DNA of 64,000 nt from Bactericera cockerelli (GCA_024516035.1 CM044955.1:19747449-19811448), one strand, 5' to 3'; numbered from the stretch's first letter, positions 1 through 13,503 are shown. Notes: generated from the letters alone by a model not told the origin. A program made the numbers and translations.

Positions 1-930
1 ACTGATCAAAACGTCATCACACCTTGGTCGATTGATTATTTTTTACGTAAGATGGTTTCATGAATAGTTTCCACAGTAATTTAATCATCTCAAATTGATT
101 GACGCTTAATCGCTCTTCTATGTTTGAAGAAGAGGTTTCGAGATTGGCCCCAAGTAATGAATAGGATGCGTGTAACAAGCCTCTATTAATTCAATCCCTC
201 TCTAACCTCACAGGAGTCATGATTTATTATCATATCCCCAGACAGATCAGTTCTAAGACCTGGGCCTATAATTTTCCAATACTTCTCCTTCTGTTAACAA
301 TATGTTTTCTCTGTGAGTGTTATTAAAGTCAAGGTGTCGGGATGTTCCTAGGCGAGGGCCGAGGTGGCATTTCTTACACCTCAGTTATCAGGGATCTGAC
401 ACCAGTATACCACCTGGACTCGTCATTATTAAACCATAACCAAGCCCATGCCAGAGCTAAATGAAGGGCTTAACATCGACCGTCAGAACAGGGCTTATTG
501 GAAGTCCAAACCACGTATCTGTCACAGGATAGGGGCTAAAGTGCTAAACCAAAATTGAAACCATCAATAATTTGGAATGTATCATTTTAGAACTGCGACT
601 AGTACGAGTATACATATTAATTGGATGGTTCCATATCTCATTTGCGATTTGAAGCTGCAATCAGTTGAACCTGGGCTTATGACACATTTTTGTGGAAATA
701 TTCATGTTCCGATGTATAGAAAAGTTCGGTATTTCATTGGATGATGTTAGACAAAACTGCTTTATTTTCTTCAATCCTGAAACCTATTGAATGTGAAAAC
801 AAAATTACAAAAGTAACAACGATGATGAAATTATTGGTGGTACCATGGAGTAAAATAATAATAACTGACCTTTACGTAGACTAATCAGTATGAGACTAGT
901 CAACGGATGATTTGAATTTTAAATCAATCT
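1..930. other. Intergenic, nothing recognised
   Basis: Ordinary AT-rich sequence with stops in all frames and no repeat or motif I can name. Confidence 0.6.
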
Positions 931-1234
931 AATGACCTTATTTCTCCTTGTATTGAATAAAAAGTTTGGGTCTCAAACTATCATGTTGTATAGAATAGTA
1001 GTAACTAGATACGGCTATTTCTTCCACGCCGCAGTAAATTAGCCCGTCCTGCCGTTTAGCAGGATCGGCAGGGAACTTGTCTCAAATGACCTTATTTCTC
1101 CTTGTATTGAATAAAAAGTTTGGGTCTCAAACTATCATGTTGTATAGAATAGCAGTAACTAGATACGGCTATTTCTTCCACGCCGCAGTAAATTAGCCCG
1201 TCCTGCCGTTTAGCAGGATCGGCAGGGAACTTGT
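931..1234. repeat. Near-identical direct duplication, two 150-bp units spaced 154 bp apart
   Basis: Units at 931-1,080 and 1,085-1,234 are the same except for one visible T/C difference (AGTAGTAAC versus AGCAGTAAC). They are separated by four bases (CTCA). Each unit carries the short inverted repeat CCTGCC ... GGCAGG near its right end. The high identity implies a recent tandem duplication or an assembly stutter. Confidence 0.92.
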
Positions 1235-2751
1235 AAATCTCATTAGATCCTCGCGAGAAGATATTGGGCTGCAGCTGGGATGCTCGTTTGGTCAGGTAGT
1301 AGGTGCTCGTCCCAAACATCGCCGGTACGAGTGTTGTCTATAATTACCTTGAGATAGATATACAACAAACATATTTGTTGCAGGTTGCTCTGTTTGTCGG
1401 TGAGAGAGAGAGAAGGGGCGTGGCCCTTTTTTCGCAGCTGATAGATATCAAAAATAAGAAACACTTCTTTCTTGTTCTTCAGGGTTTTTTTTACACTTTG
1501 GTTACTTAGGTACTTCCTCGGTTTAAAGAAAACTATTGGGTTCCTTCCCAGGTGAGTGTTTCAAAGTTTTCATTGAATGAAAATAATATTTTGTATTTTT
1601 ATTTCACTTGACATTTAGGTAATAGGAATATCATCAAACAATACATTTTTTTTTTTTCACTCTACAGAGAATAATGTTTAAAAAATACATATGTTGTATA
1701 TCTTATTATCCAAAGCAATTAATCTTAGTAAGAATAAAGAGTCATATCCAGAAAGACCAACACGCGTCAGCAATGTAAAGCTCAACTTCAGTGAAAGTTT
1801 ATATCTCAAAAGTTCTTTTTCTATGGAGCTAGCTGGTAAAGTTTTCAGAAAGCTCACTACTTGGTTCAACCAGTATATTTCTGTCATGAACTTTTGCTTC
1901 GTGAATAATCGGTTATCGATAAATATTTTCGGCTTCTTTTGATGTATTCTATAATTGGTAATTGCGGTTTATTATTTTGTTGTTTCTTCTTGTTTTATAA
2001 CCATACTCTTCACTCTAAACTTTTCTTATTCAATCCATCTTCTAAATGATTGGAACAATATTGGCTCTGATGCCATCTATTGAATTATTTCTTTTTTCTG
2101 TAAATTGTTTGCGTAAAATAATGAGGCTGGAGAAATACGTTTTCGAAACATTGTTTCGTTCTAATGATATTTATTCTTATGTAGAGTGGCCCTGGTGTAT
2201 GGTAATGATGTACTTTAAAAAAATATGGTTGATTTTGCAGTCTACTCAATATCTTTAGGTTCAAAGATTTGAAAAATAATGGATACAGATCTCGTTCTCC
2301 TTCGTTTTATAATTCGATGTACCTACTATAGTAGATATTGTATATCATAGGTATATGGATGTAGTTTCTTTCTTATTATATGTATATAAATTATGCCAGT
2401 CAGGAAAATTAGGGGGAACAGGGATGAGGAGGTACTTAGATAGGGGTTCAATAGACATTATCAAGAAATTGAAAGGCTATGGAAACTACAAAGTATATGG
2501 TCAGGTCGACTGCTTTCCTTTTATCTATGTATATGTAAATCTTAATACTAGGATACATAATAGAATTATTTATGTTATTGATTCCATTTCTGAATGATAT
2601 CGGTAAAAACAGTGTTTAAAATGGCCTATATATTCAATCATATTCATCAAAGATATACAAGCAAGGCTGTCGATGCTAACGAGTAAAAGTCTTAACACTT
2701 TACCTACTCTATCCAAGCACTAAGACTCATCATGATCCTCTCGTAAACGGA
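1235..2751. other. Intergenic, nothing recognised
   Basis: It contains only short open frames. CTCGCGAGAAGATATTGGGC at 1,250 continues directly from the duplicated segment. There is a T-run at 1,648-1,660. Confidence 0.55.
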
Positions 2752-3307
2752 TTAGTTCAGCCAATAACAATGCACTTCAACAGCTAACACCTTATGCACA
2801 AGTGAAGTTTCCACAGGCTCATCATAAACCCCCTGTATAATAATAAAAACATAGTAAGAGCATGCATTGGTAATTATACATGACAGCATCATAAAAACTA
2901 ATAACTGTGAAACTAGCAAAATCTCGGAGCGATTCGCATCCCAATAGAAAGGTATACTGCTAATGAGATGACTCAAGACGTCTTTAATCATTGCAAGACC
3001 CATGTGTATCTTCCTCCACCAAGTTTTCATCTTGGCAGAAAATAAACTTTGCTTCAAGTCTACCATTCATATTCCAACATATATTATATCGATCAGTTAG
3101 CTCATACCCGGCACTTTGTAGCCGTTAAGGTTTTTTTACCGTGGCTGGTGTCCTACTCATACTTAAAAATGGCAAGAGATACTTTAATTTTGATAATTTT
3201 CTGGGTAGTTTGACGGTGGTGTAGGGGAGGTCAAATCTCATAAAATTTTCAATATCTGTTACCGTTTGGGCTGTGGAATTGTAAACTGACAACCCCTGAG
3301 AGGACAT
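2752..3307 (-). other. Possible two-exon coding fragment, unidentified
   Basis: Two minus-strand open stretches lie close together: 3,307-3,125 (60 codons) and 3,066-2,752 (104 codons). The upstream one has a GT donor-like site where its reading ends (ACG|GTAAAA near 3,140). The downstream one has another (AAG|GTGTTA near 2,790). The downstream product has a basic, amphipathic start (KTWWRKIH) and a long hydrophobic segment of about 25 residues ending SYYVFIIIQ. That segment faintly recalls the last transmembrane helix of insect gustatory receptors, but I cannot confirm it. No clear polypyrimidine acceptor is visible between the two. This could equally be chance open frames. Confidence 0.22.
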
Positions 3308-4400
3308 AGTTAGCCAGTCAGATACGCACAGATTTGATTTTATACATGGTGACTGTAAGCTGTACGTAGCTTGAACAGTTTTTTTTTCATTTTGACTTGC
3401 AGTTCACAGAATTTTTAAAAAATCCAAGGCAGACAGAATCTGAAAATGAAATTAGTTATCATGGACCTTTTCTTGCTGTTGTTAGTCTGACTGCATCCAA
3501 ATTGGAACCATGTCATCATGTCAATACTAATAAAGGTCATGTTGTACCAATTCTTCTCATCTGTCACGAAAATTGATTCTTCCCGTTCATTGGAAAACTT
3601 GAATAATCATAAAAATATTACCAGGACTCAATATTAACCATCACTAACTGGTTGCGTCCGAGTCAGATTATGGTTGCAATCGTACAAATCGTGGAAATGA
3701 GAATGAGTGTTCCAGATTGTTGAACAATCAGAAATCTAGTGTGGAACAATATAGCTACCAGTTGCTACCTATTACCTAGCTTCCTCCTGTCACACTTTTA
3801 ACCAAATCATTTTTCTACAACAACAACAAAAAAAATGTTAAGTCCTTGTGTATTTGTGTTCTATTTTTTTTTTTTTTTTTTTTAAATATCATTTACTCAC
3901 TGTCCAAAGTATTAATTGAAACTATGTAAAATTATATTTTTACCATGTAAGACATCATTTAAAAATGCCTCAATTAAACATTTAAACCAAAATATTAATC
4001 AAAAGATATACAAGAAACGGTAGACTTTAGACTGTTGGATTTTTATCCGTCATACCACTAAATTAATACCTATTCATTATATTATTCGTGAAATACAATA
4101 TTTAGAAAATGAAGACGTCAGTAGAAGAACTTTAAATCCGCTTTCTTGAAGGAAGCACAATTTGTACTTGTCACATTTATATATTTGAAATGATCAAGAT
4201 AGAGTAAACTTTATTAAGAAATGCGCGGCAGCTGAAACAATTACACTCAAGAAGCAATGAATAATAATGAATAATTTACATTAAAATTATTATCTAGTTG
4301 AAAATGTTTCATTCTTTTTTTGAATGCTCGTACAAAAGTATACGATCTGTATTTAAACTAGGATCATCATAAAAACAATGATTATTTTATACAATTCCAG
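3308..4400. other. Intergenic, nothing recognised
   Basis: AT-rich with a poly-T tract at about 3,865-3,883. No coding or RNA signal seen. Confidence 0.6.
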
Positions 4401-4800
4401 GTTTTTATGAAGTTTAGTAGGTACTTAGATAGGTAATATACTTTGTAGGTATGAAGTACACTTCTTGTTTGTTTAAATAAATATAGATTTGTTATTTTTC
4501 TAAATATCCATTATTGAAAAAGTCGATATTTACAAGAATACCTTTTACAATGGACAAAAAAATATTTTCTACAATTTCCAGATTACCACGCCTCGGTTTC
4601 TCCTCGGAAAAGAACTAAAAGTAAAGTAGAACTATTTCATATCAGGGTTGCGAGGATAACAGATTTTGACTAAAAATAGTTCTATAAAAAGAAGAAAAAA
4701 CCACATATAAATAGTATGTAGTGTTGCAGACTCTACATAATTATGATAGTAAAAAGTATCTATGTACCCTGTAACTATACCTACTAAACTTCATAAAAAC
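4401..4800. mobile_element. Putative 400-bp element with 23-bp perfect terminal inverted repeats
   Basis: Positions 4,401-4,423 (beginning GTTTTTATGAAGTTTAGTAG) recur exactly in inverted orientation at 4,778-4,800. The interior is AT-rich with no coding potential. No convincing target duplication is visible just outside. The layout suits a small non-autonomous DNA transposon or a large hairpin, class unknown. Confidence 0.5.
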
Positions 4801-6573
4801 TTTGCATATTTGGGTTGAATTTGATTTTCCTTTGGAAAAATTGGCCAAACTAAACTTCACACTTCATCTTGAGTAAAAGTTATCCATGCATACTTAAAAA
4901 TGTACCATTTTGGCTCAAGAATAATCACCATGGTACAGCATATTCACACCCATGACACAAGTAATTAGCATACAGCTTCACTCAATCCAGTCTCACATTA
5001 AAATGTTAATAAGTGCACTCCAATCTGAATCTAATTAATTGATTAATTATGAAATTAAGACAACCAATTGTTATTATAATAATTAAATAAGACTTTCATG
5101 TCAGGTGATAAAATTTAATGTACTGTGCTGTGTTTCAATTTGTTCCGACATTATTGCCATATCGTTATTATTATTTTAAGTTCTATCGGTGCCTCACTAA
5201 GTATCAGACACTGTACTGGGTGTTTTTGCTAGGATTACCTACTCAAACCTAGAGCCAGAACTAACCCACACCCCAACACAGATAGAACAAGGCCTACCTA
5301 TAAACTAGACTTAGGCCTGACTATTAAAAAGACTGAGGCTATAGAGCGAAAGCAGGGACTGTTGGAGAGGGTTCAGAGACATCCTGAATAGTGGGTAGTG
5401 ATGGGTACCAATGACGCATAATGAAAATGATATGGATACAACAAAGCACAAGCAACAACAGATGATGTCACACCAATACAACAAATGAGAGACAAAGAAG
5501 GAAATCTATTAGCAGCATAAAGTTAATAATGATAGTAAAATATATATAATGACGATGAAAGATGGACACTTATTTAACGAAGAAAATCCAATATAAAAAT
5601 CGTAATACGAATCATTTCAGGTGATACAGAGGGGTTTGAGATATGAGTGGTATTGCAGCAGACATTTCCAGGTAAAAGTTCAGCATTTCCAAACTCTAAG
5701 AACTTCATCATTTTGGCATGACCTCTGTTCCTGGTCCTATTCGCTTGATCAATTAATCCTAAATTGTTTTAGAATTTTTATTTTCTAGAAGTGGTAATGA
5801 GACAATCCCTTCATTTCAAAATATGATATAGATATAATAAGGGAAGAGAATGTTGCATTACAAAATCTACAAGTGATGATGTGGCAGTTACCCTGAATAA
5901 TATGATTTTCTTAATTCAATTAGCTGAGCGAATAAGGTTTTACGATCTGCAGTAGTAATTATGCATATCATCTACTGGACGGATGTGAAATACTGATTTT
6001 CCATTGATCATTAACCACTGTGAGATGAGTTATCTTCAATATCCATTGAATATTATCATATTTATATTTTTTTGTAATGAGTAGACCAAGACCATTGGAA
6101 CATCCGCAAATTCCTTATTAAACTCATTACATATTCCTTATGATTTTGCTGAAGAGACACACATATTTTTTTCTCAAAGAATTTTCTACCAAGTAGGTGA
6201 GTTTCTTCTGGACAAAAGATCTTTTTACTCTCAGACTAAAATAGAAAAAAATCAAAGATCCCCTTTGATTTCTTTGAAATATCTCTTTCTGGCATAAAAA
6301 TTTCCCGCCAAGTCTGAGTGTTTGGGCCTTCTCTAACAGAGATTTGGTATACAAGTATCTGCATTTAAAGTTTCCTTATCGAGATAAATTACTCATCCAA
6401 TAGTTGTTTCACAAACTCCGGTTTTTCTTCTTGGTATAGCCGCAATCAATGTTATGTTCACTTGATTCCGCGGAAGTAAAGTCATTGGATTTGATAATAT
6501 TATGTAAATGAAATCATAATATCTCGAACAATTGTGATGTACTATGAGTACCTCTAATATACACAACTGAAGA
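4801..6573. other. Intergenic, nothing recognised
   Basis: AT-rich. It includes a small palindromic stretch AATTAATTGATTAATT near 5,035 and no coding signal. Confidence 0.6.
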
Positions 6574-6862
6574 GCGCACGAATAGCCCAGTGGTTAAGCA
6601 CTCGCTTGCCATGCGGAATGTCCCGGGTTCGAACTCCCGCGCCGACAAAAAATTATATGTATATAAAACTTGGTTAGAGTTGTTTGTAAGGGACACCTTC
6701 CGGTGCGCTCGTGTTGACCCAGCACCTAAATGGGAAGTATTGTGTTTACTTCTCGCCCATCAGAGGGGAGGCATACTACGGGATGGGCAGGCTACAACAC
6801 AGACCACAAGCGTCTACCGTGGCTCCTGTTTAATGGCTAACGAAACAAAAACGGCTGTGAAA
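6574..6862 (+). mobile_element. SINE family A, full-length clean copy (tRNA-headed)
   Basis: The head is tRNA-like, with an A box TAGCCCAGTGG at 6,583-6,593 and a B box GGTTCGAACTC at 6,626-6,636. An unrelated body follows to about 6,860, containing TTGACCCAGCACCTAAATGG and CTTCTCGCCCATCAGAGG. The head cannot fold as a full tRNA with a closed acceptor stem, so it is a SINE promoter, not a tRNA gene. Related copies lie at 13,432 and, corrupted, at 22,845, 45,075 and 46,845. Confidence 0.8.
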
Positions 6863-9800
6863 CACTCACATTTTTTTTTAAGTGAATGTGATTTAGAAGT
6901 GCAGTAACATTATTTTGGTAGTAGAATTCTGCTCATGCACGGGTCGCAGAGTTATCCTGTTTAGTTGCAGATACACCTCAGGGTCCTCTCCTCGGGTAGG
7001 TAGTAGGTACACATAGGTAGGATTGACTTAATAAGAATCGTGACGTTCATTTCCATGGCTTCTCCCTGTTGACGGATGGTTTCTTGTCATGCACAATTCA
7101 ATTACCGCGATGTTTTCATCACTATTCGGATGTTGTATTTCGTTGTTAGGTTGACTGACTTCGTTCATTCTGGGAGACGTTCCTTGGTATCTAGCATTGT
7201 TCTGCCAGAGATATTGACTGAGATGGTAATACGCAGATCCCTTGTTGTTGATAAATTACATGGTTATCTCCCATTGACTTTCTTTGATTGATATGGGTAT
7301 TATCTGGCATAGCAATGGCACGTTCCTTTTCGTAATCTATTTTCTCGAATAATGTTCTTATTATTCAAACGGTACATTGAGGAGGATATTATCAAAACAG
7401 TTAAAATGAGTATTTCGCATTTATTAATCCATTTGCTATCTAGGTTGTTCCGATGATGAATTCTGGTAGTGGAGTAGCTTTACTTCTCAATTTAGATAGT
7501 GAACGGAACTATCAAGAAACAATTACCCAGGACTTCTATTTTAGAATAGGTGCAGGTATCAAAGTAATATGTATACCTCATTTTAAAATCATATTAAACA
7601 TGACAAACTTGAACTTCCACTATGCACAAATCCCCCCCCCCCCCAAAAAAAAAACTACCCAACGGACTGTAAAAATGTAGCAAACAATTTGGAACAAAAA
7701 GGGCAGTTTTTTAACTTGGAAAAAACATAACTAAAAATTAAGAAAAAATCTCATCACATCCAAGAATATAATATCTAATAGATACAAGTGTATATATTTT
7801 TCTAATGAACACAATACCTGTAGATAGGCTTATATTATAGGCACAAATAATATGCTAATGTGGCATAAATATTTACCTTTGTTGGGCTATCATAGTACGT
7901 TTAAAAGTTTAGTGTTCGTGGTACATAAACACGTTGCTTGATATCCATGCGTACTCGGACCTTATTCAGATGTATCAATAGAAGAATAGACATGTGAAAT
8001 GTTGTACTATATTATCAAAACTATACACTTACAAAAATGAAATTCCTAATAGCACTGAAATTTGACGGAAAGATGTTTTTGATAAAGGAACGTGAATTTT
8101 GATTGCGTTAAAATAATAGATTTTCGAAATATAACACACACTCCTGAGTTGAACATGTAATGGTATTAAATAATTTATTTTGTTTCCAGATTTAATAATA
8201 GGTACCTGGTGCTCAACTATTGTTGTTGGTTCAGCTCGAGCTAATATTATTCGTATGAAACCGGACAGGCATGGCTTCGAGATTTGGAATAGGCATAAGT
8301 CTACTTACACTATACTCTTGTAAAATGATCAATATCTCATGTTCACGCAATAATGGTCTACTTCTTTCTAGACTATCTATAGAAAGAGATAGCGTTGAGT
8401 ATTGCACCGAAACTGTAGATTTTTCATGGGATCAGAAAAAGATGCCGCATGATTCCAAGATTTCCAAGATAAATGGAAAACATTTTCAATCTAAAGAAGA
8501 GTGTCAGAACAAAATATAACAGATTGTGTCCATAAACTTACATAAGATTACTACTTGACACAATTTTAGTAGTAAACCTACCAAGATAGGGGTTTTAAAA
8601 ATACAGAGACTTATAGGTTTTTTTTTAAAGACAGAAGTATTTTTTTAAAGACAGAAGTTGGTACGTTGGTAAGCACTATTATGCACTTAAGGGCAACGAA
8701 AAAGTATCTACTTGACAAACACTCTAGACATACCTAAAGTACCTACTTGAGTCTTGAACCATTAGTGTAGCTTCCGTAAAATGTAAACGTTTGTAATACT
8801 TGGGTATTTACAATGTAAATCATCCAGCTAAATATTCATTATTTTCTTCAAAGTACCTATCCAATGTTTCCATGTTCAAATAACATCAGAAGAAAGAGAA
8901 CCAACATTATGCATTCCGGACAGCATAAAATGCCAAGACCCATCAAATACAACACCGTGTGCTATTATCTATTTGCAAAATCTTCACTATTTGCTGAAAT
9001 TAATATCATTTTCACATGAGATCGTTTCCACACCAACCAGTGCGAAATGTTAAACTACTTCCTTCAGTTTTCTAAATAAATAGCTCGTCACGTAGAGCAG
9101 GTCACTCATGATGTAAGTACATTACGAACTCTCTTTTTATTTACAAACGAAATTCATCAAGAATAAAAATGCAAAACATGAGATGGTGAGGTAGAATTTT
9201 CAAATCCAAACCGTAAAGTTCTTGGAAGTCTCGTAACTTTGATCATATCATGCAAGTAGTACTTATTAGATTATGTACTTAACATCTCATACGAGTATAA
9301 TGAATAATACATTTTTTCAATTATTTCTCCATCATTGTAAATAAATACTAACTACAACTAGTGCTTGTACAACTCATTTAATTGTAAATTCCATCAAGTT
9401 CATAGCTTCATAGTCATAATGCAGACTTGTTTGAGCTACTGGCAAAAAGAGACCTTTACTTGTAGGCTTGAAGTTCACTGCAAACCTACATAATTATGTT
9501 GTGAAAAACAATATTCCTAATCTCTAGATTTAACCATTGGTATTGTTGAGATACGTTGAACATAAATTTATGAATTAAATTTATGAATCAGTGTTTTTTG
9601 AGCCAGGCCAGCCCTGGTGGGATATCATTGTGTGTGTACAGAAAGCATTGGCTTCAAAGAATAAACATCTCTGTACTCGTAGCTATGGGTTCAGATGTTG
9701 AGCGTGAGATGATAATTGCTTTTATTTCAGAACTTTTACACACTCGACTTAGTCTTGAGTCCAGGTGTGAGATTGTGGTCAAATCCATCAGACACGTACC

Positions 9801-12800
9801 TACCTTTATTAGGTTTTTTCTCACATCTGGTTCCTTTTGATATGCTGCATGTATATTAGTATCACTATAGGGTCGTCCCAGAATCAGGCATGAGAGTCTC
9901 ACATGAGAGCTTGGCCTGCAAGCGAAGTGTTCTTTAATATCATCGGAATTTTTTAACCAAAATTGATAAAGTTTTGGTATAAAGTTGTATACTTATTGTT
10001 GATTTATTTTGGTAGAAAATGTTTGTACTTATTGGTTTTCCACATAATGAATGCCCAGTTAGACGTAACAGACAGGGGTCAAGCCAAATTCTGGCACGTC
10101 CATCACATTGGAACCAAATACAAGGGAAATGATTTGATCAAATCCCTTGGCAAATATAATCAAAGTACTCGGTAAATATTGTGTGTGTCAGTGTTGTGTT
10201 CTTTACAACAATTCTTGTGAATGTGAGTACCTTAGCCATCAGGGATCTAAATATATTGAGTCTCCATTCAAACCCTGTAGAGCATGAGATTTTAATAATT
10301 GTTTTATTCTGTTATTATTTATTTACTTTATTATTGTTTTATATTCTTCACTTTTGATGATGTGGTATTATACATTATTATTTTTAAATCTCATACAGGC
10401 GAGGAGTAAAGTGAATATTCATGTCTTTGTTGTTTGATAGGATCTTCTGCTCAGTACTCGCCGCTCTTATAAGAAATCAGTGTTCAGTACCTAAAAGATC
10501 TGCCTGCCTTGATGCGAATTGAATTTTTTAGGATATATCATAAGCTTACAAAATCAGATCGACTGAGCCTTGAGATCGCGGATTCGATTCCTGCTCAGGA
10601 CTAAAAGTAGGGGACGACTGAACAAGTTCTATCTTGTCTGTCTTCTCTATGCCGTGTCTATATACTTTAATGAAGAGCTGTTGAATGTCCTTTTTCAAAT
10701 TTCCTCCATTCATATTCGATACCCCTCCCCTAGTCTCAAATGTAGGAAAAACGGTATTATAACATAAAAAAATTTGGAGGGAAGTGATGTACAATTTTTG
10801 GAGATACAAGTAATTTATAGTAAAGAAAATCTCAAAATATAGCGATAAAATGGAAAATCGATTAATATTTATTACCAAGTGTATACTGTATATGTATACA
10901 TACACATCAATGTGAACCATTCACAACACAAGGAAGTATTGTGTGCATATTTGGCAGTGTATTTTTGGCTATTTCCATGTCGTTTTTGTATTCTACTTAG
11001 AGATGTACATTATTACACAGTGCACATATTTTATAAACTACAGAAAAATGTTGCAAATAGCGACTTAATAGTCTTTATAATATGCTCAGTGGTCAAGGCA
11101 GATTCTTTGTAGGTGTATATTCCACTGCTATAAATTTTGAAGGTATGGAAGTAAAAATATAAAGTTTATCATAAGAAAAATGTCAATTATAGCTGCCATG
11201 TTTGTTTCAATTAGTAGGTAATTATGTACTTAGGTATATACCTTTTTATTTATTTATTTACACTTTATTTTTTTTATACAAAATAATCAACAATATTAAC
11301 AGAGATAAAAAAATTCACAGTATTTACAAAATAAAATATAGAAAAATAATATTTAAATTTAAATGTATATGTACAATTGTCTAGTAATCCAGGGCGAAGT
11401 TAATGCCTTAGGCATTCTCTATAGGCGCCGATAACGCCATGATTATGCCATGTACCGTTGACTTTCGGAATGGACCATATTTTATTGATGTCAATATAAA
11501 AAGGATCGGCTCTGCCTACCTACATATGTAAAGCTGAGTAAGACTCAAACCCTAAAGCTAAAAAATTCTTGGTACTAATTATTAGAAACTGTTTTATTGA
11601 TTATTTATATGCTTTTAATTTCAATAGGTAGTTAGTTAATCAATGACCTTACCCAGCTCATACGAGGTGCCTAACTATCAATTTAATCAATTAACCACGA
11701 CTACACTAAAGGGATAAACTGTACGATATGTTAATTCCCTGAAGCGTAAGTGTGGTTATTAGGTCTAATAGAATTTAATAGGCCTACTTTAAGATATTAG
11801 TAGGGACATACAAATAAGATACTTGCATGTTAAGAAAAATACTACATAGACATAATACATACACAATATTATCTATGTACCTATTGCTGATAAAAGTTCT
11901 TTACATAATAATAATTATATGGACTCGTATGCATCCCTAAATAAAATTAGACCCATCATAATTAATTATAATTTACAAGTAGCATTCTAATTCTGTTGTT
12001 TTCTTATATTGAAAATAGGACCTGCACTCTTGATCAGAAAAGATATTCATATTACCTTCTGTTAATTAATTGATAAATAATTAATAAGTAGTACCTATGA
12101 TAATTTAGGAAACAGAGTATTTTTTACTATCTCTCCTCTAAATACTTCTAATGCCTCCTAAATGCTTACCTTATCCAACATACAACATAAACAGCTTGCT
12201 ACATTACGACTATTAAGTTTCCTTTAAAGTACAGAATCATTTAAAAAAGCTCAATATCATAATAATATGGCCTAATTATAGATTGAATGTTCAGTGAGCG
12301 TTTTATTGATACGTATTTAAAAATTTGTTCGATATTATATCGTGTAAGACTTCAGAGTACACCGCCAGTTAAAACGGTGGACAGGTTCTGTAGTGTATTA
12401 TTATGAACACATGCATATCCATGTAAGCATAATTACATCCCAGTACTGAATAAATATTTATGTAAGCTTCACTCAACACGGAACATGAGTATTTTTTTCA
12501 ATATACCTACCTACCTACTTAACATAATACCAACCTATAAGTGGATACATATTTTGTTCATGTATAGTTGTATACTGATGTACTAAAAATTAGAAATTTT
12601 GAAATAGCTTCAAAGAAATTGAAAACTGTCGAATAAAAAGAAAAGAAATTTAAATTGAATTTTGATTTCAGTTCATTTCCTAGATACTATATCTACGTAG
12701 CATTCTGAAAGTTTTCTTTTAAAAAAACTTGAATAAACATCACTTCCCTCTGTACTAGATTCTATGTGAGCACTGAGCATATAAAAAATTCCTTGGAATT

Positions 12801-12930
12801 AATTAAAGGCCAGTCAAATGAATGATTGTTTGTTTCTCGATGATAGTTTTCAAGCATATTTTTCTGCATTCTATGAAATATTATCTTTAAACTTCTTGAG
12901 TTTTTTTAGTACAAGTTACATATTTATTAT
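6863..12930. other. Long intergenic stretch
   Basis: No gene is recognised in about 6 kb. Minor items are a C-run and A-run at 7,631-7,655, a short direct repeat TTTTTTTAAAGACAGAAGT at about 8,620-8,658, and the weak tRNA-like piece at 10,555. Frames at 9,583-9,902 on both strands lack motifs. Confidence 0.55.
10555..10640 (+). mobile_element. tRNA-like sequence, possible SINE 3' half
   Basis: GAGATCGCGGATTCGATTCC has a B box, followed by TGCTCAGGACTAAAAGTAGG. The A-box half is not convincing. It is a weak candidate. Confidence 0.28.
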
Positions 12931-13145
12931 TATTATTCGGATGCTGAAATGGCAGATATGCATTTAGCATATGGAGCTGCCAACAGGAACATTTGGGATC
13001 ACATGAAAAGAAAAAAAAAGAGTAGCAGAATCTGGTAGCAAGAATCCTGTTGGCATTCGATGACCTGACAGAAAAACCGGGAATCTTCCGCAACATTCGA
13101 CGGAACACAATGAAGAGGTTCAACCTTTGCATTCAGGAAGGTGGA
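12931..13145 (+). pseudogene. Degraded transposon ORF start, DUF4817-type helix-turn-helix
   Basis: Frame +1 from 12,931 reads YYYSDAEMADMHLAYGAAN and then R-N-I. This matches the Y-x(3)-E-x-x-DMH-x-x-YG-x-x-x-x-N signature of DUF4817, the N-terminal HTH of an arthropod transposon family. After about 13,005 the match is broken by frameshifts. The segment near 13,040-13,130 can still be read as a PDR-x-T-like piece in another frame with a stop. There is no intact catalytic region downstream; the sequence passes into a GA-rich microsatellite. Family assignment is from memory of the domain consensus. Confidence 0.55.
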
Positions 13146-13189
13146 CGCCATTTCCAACAGTTCCTGTGAGGGAATTGAGAAGGGAGAGT

Positions 13190-13280
13190 GAGATGGAGAT
13201 AGAGTGAGAGAGAGAGTGAGAGTGAGAGAGAGTGAGAGAGAGAGAGAGAGAGGCAGAGAGCGAAAGAGAGAGAGGCAAGA
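13190..13280. repeat. GA-rich microsatellite
   Basis: This is an impure (GA)n tract with interspersed GTGA units, between the DUF4817 relic and a SINE head. Confidence 0.9.
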
Positions 13281-13431
13281 AGTTAGAAGGAAAGTTCTGA
13301 GTTAGAACTAAGGTACTAAAGTCACTATTGGTTTCAAAAAATTGTGTGAGGAGAATCCATAGTGTGTCCTATGGCTAAATAAAAAATGGCAACAGTCTTT
13401 TTATTTTGTAGTCATAAATTTTTTGCTGGCT

Positions 13432-13503
13432 CTGGCGTTCGGACCAGGGTGGGATCTTCCGCATGGCAAGTGACTAGCTTACCACTGAGCTAATCGTGCG
13501 CTT
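13432..13503 (-). mobile_element. SINE family A head fragment (tRNA-like)
   Basis: On the minus strand GCGCACGATTAGCTCAGTGG begins an A-box region, followed by CTTGCCATGCGGAAGATCCC, as in the copy at 6,574. The body is missing or very short. It lies just downstream of the GA-rich tract and near the DUF4817 relic. Confidence 0.62.

Noticed and set aside
6590..6907. 105-codon open frame
   Set aside because: It overlaps a complete SINE A copy and starts in its tRNA-like head.
10546..10920. 124-codon minus-strand open frame
   Set aside because: Tyr/Ile/Asn-rich translation of AT-rich DNA, partly over a tRNA-like piece, without any motif.
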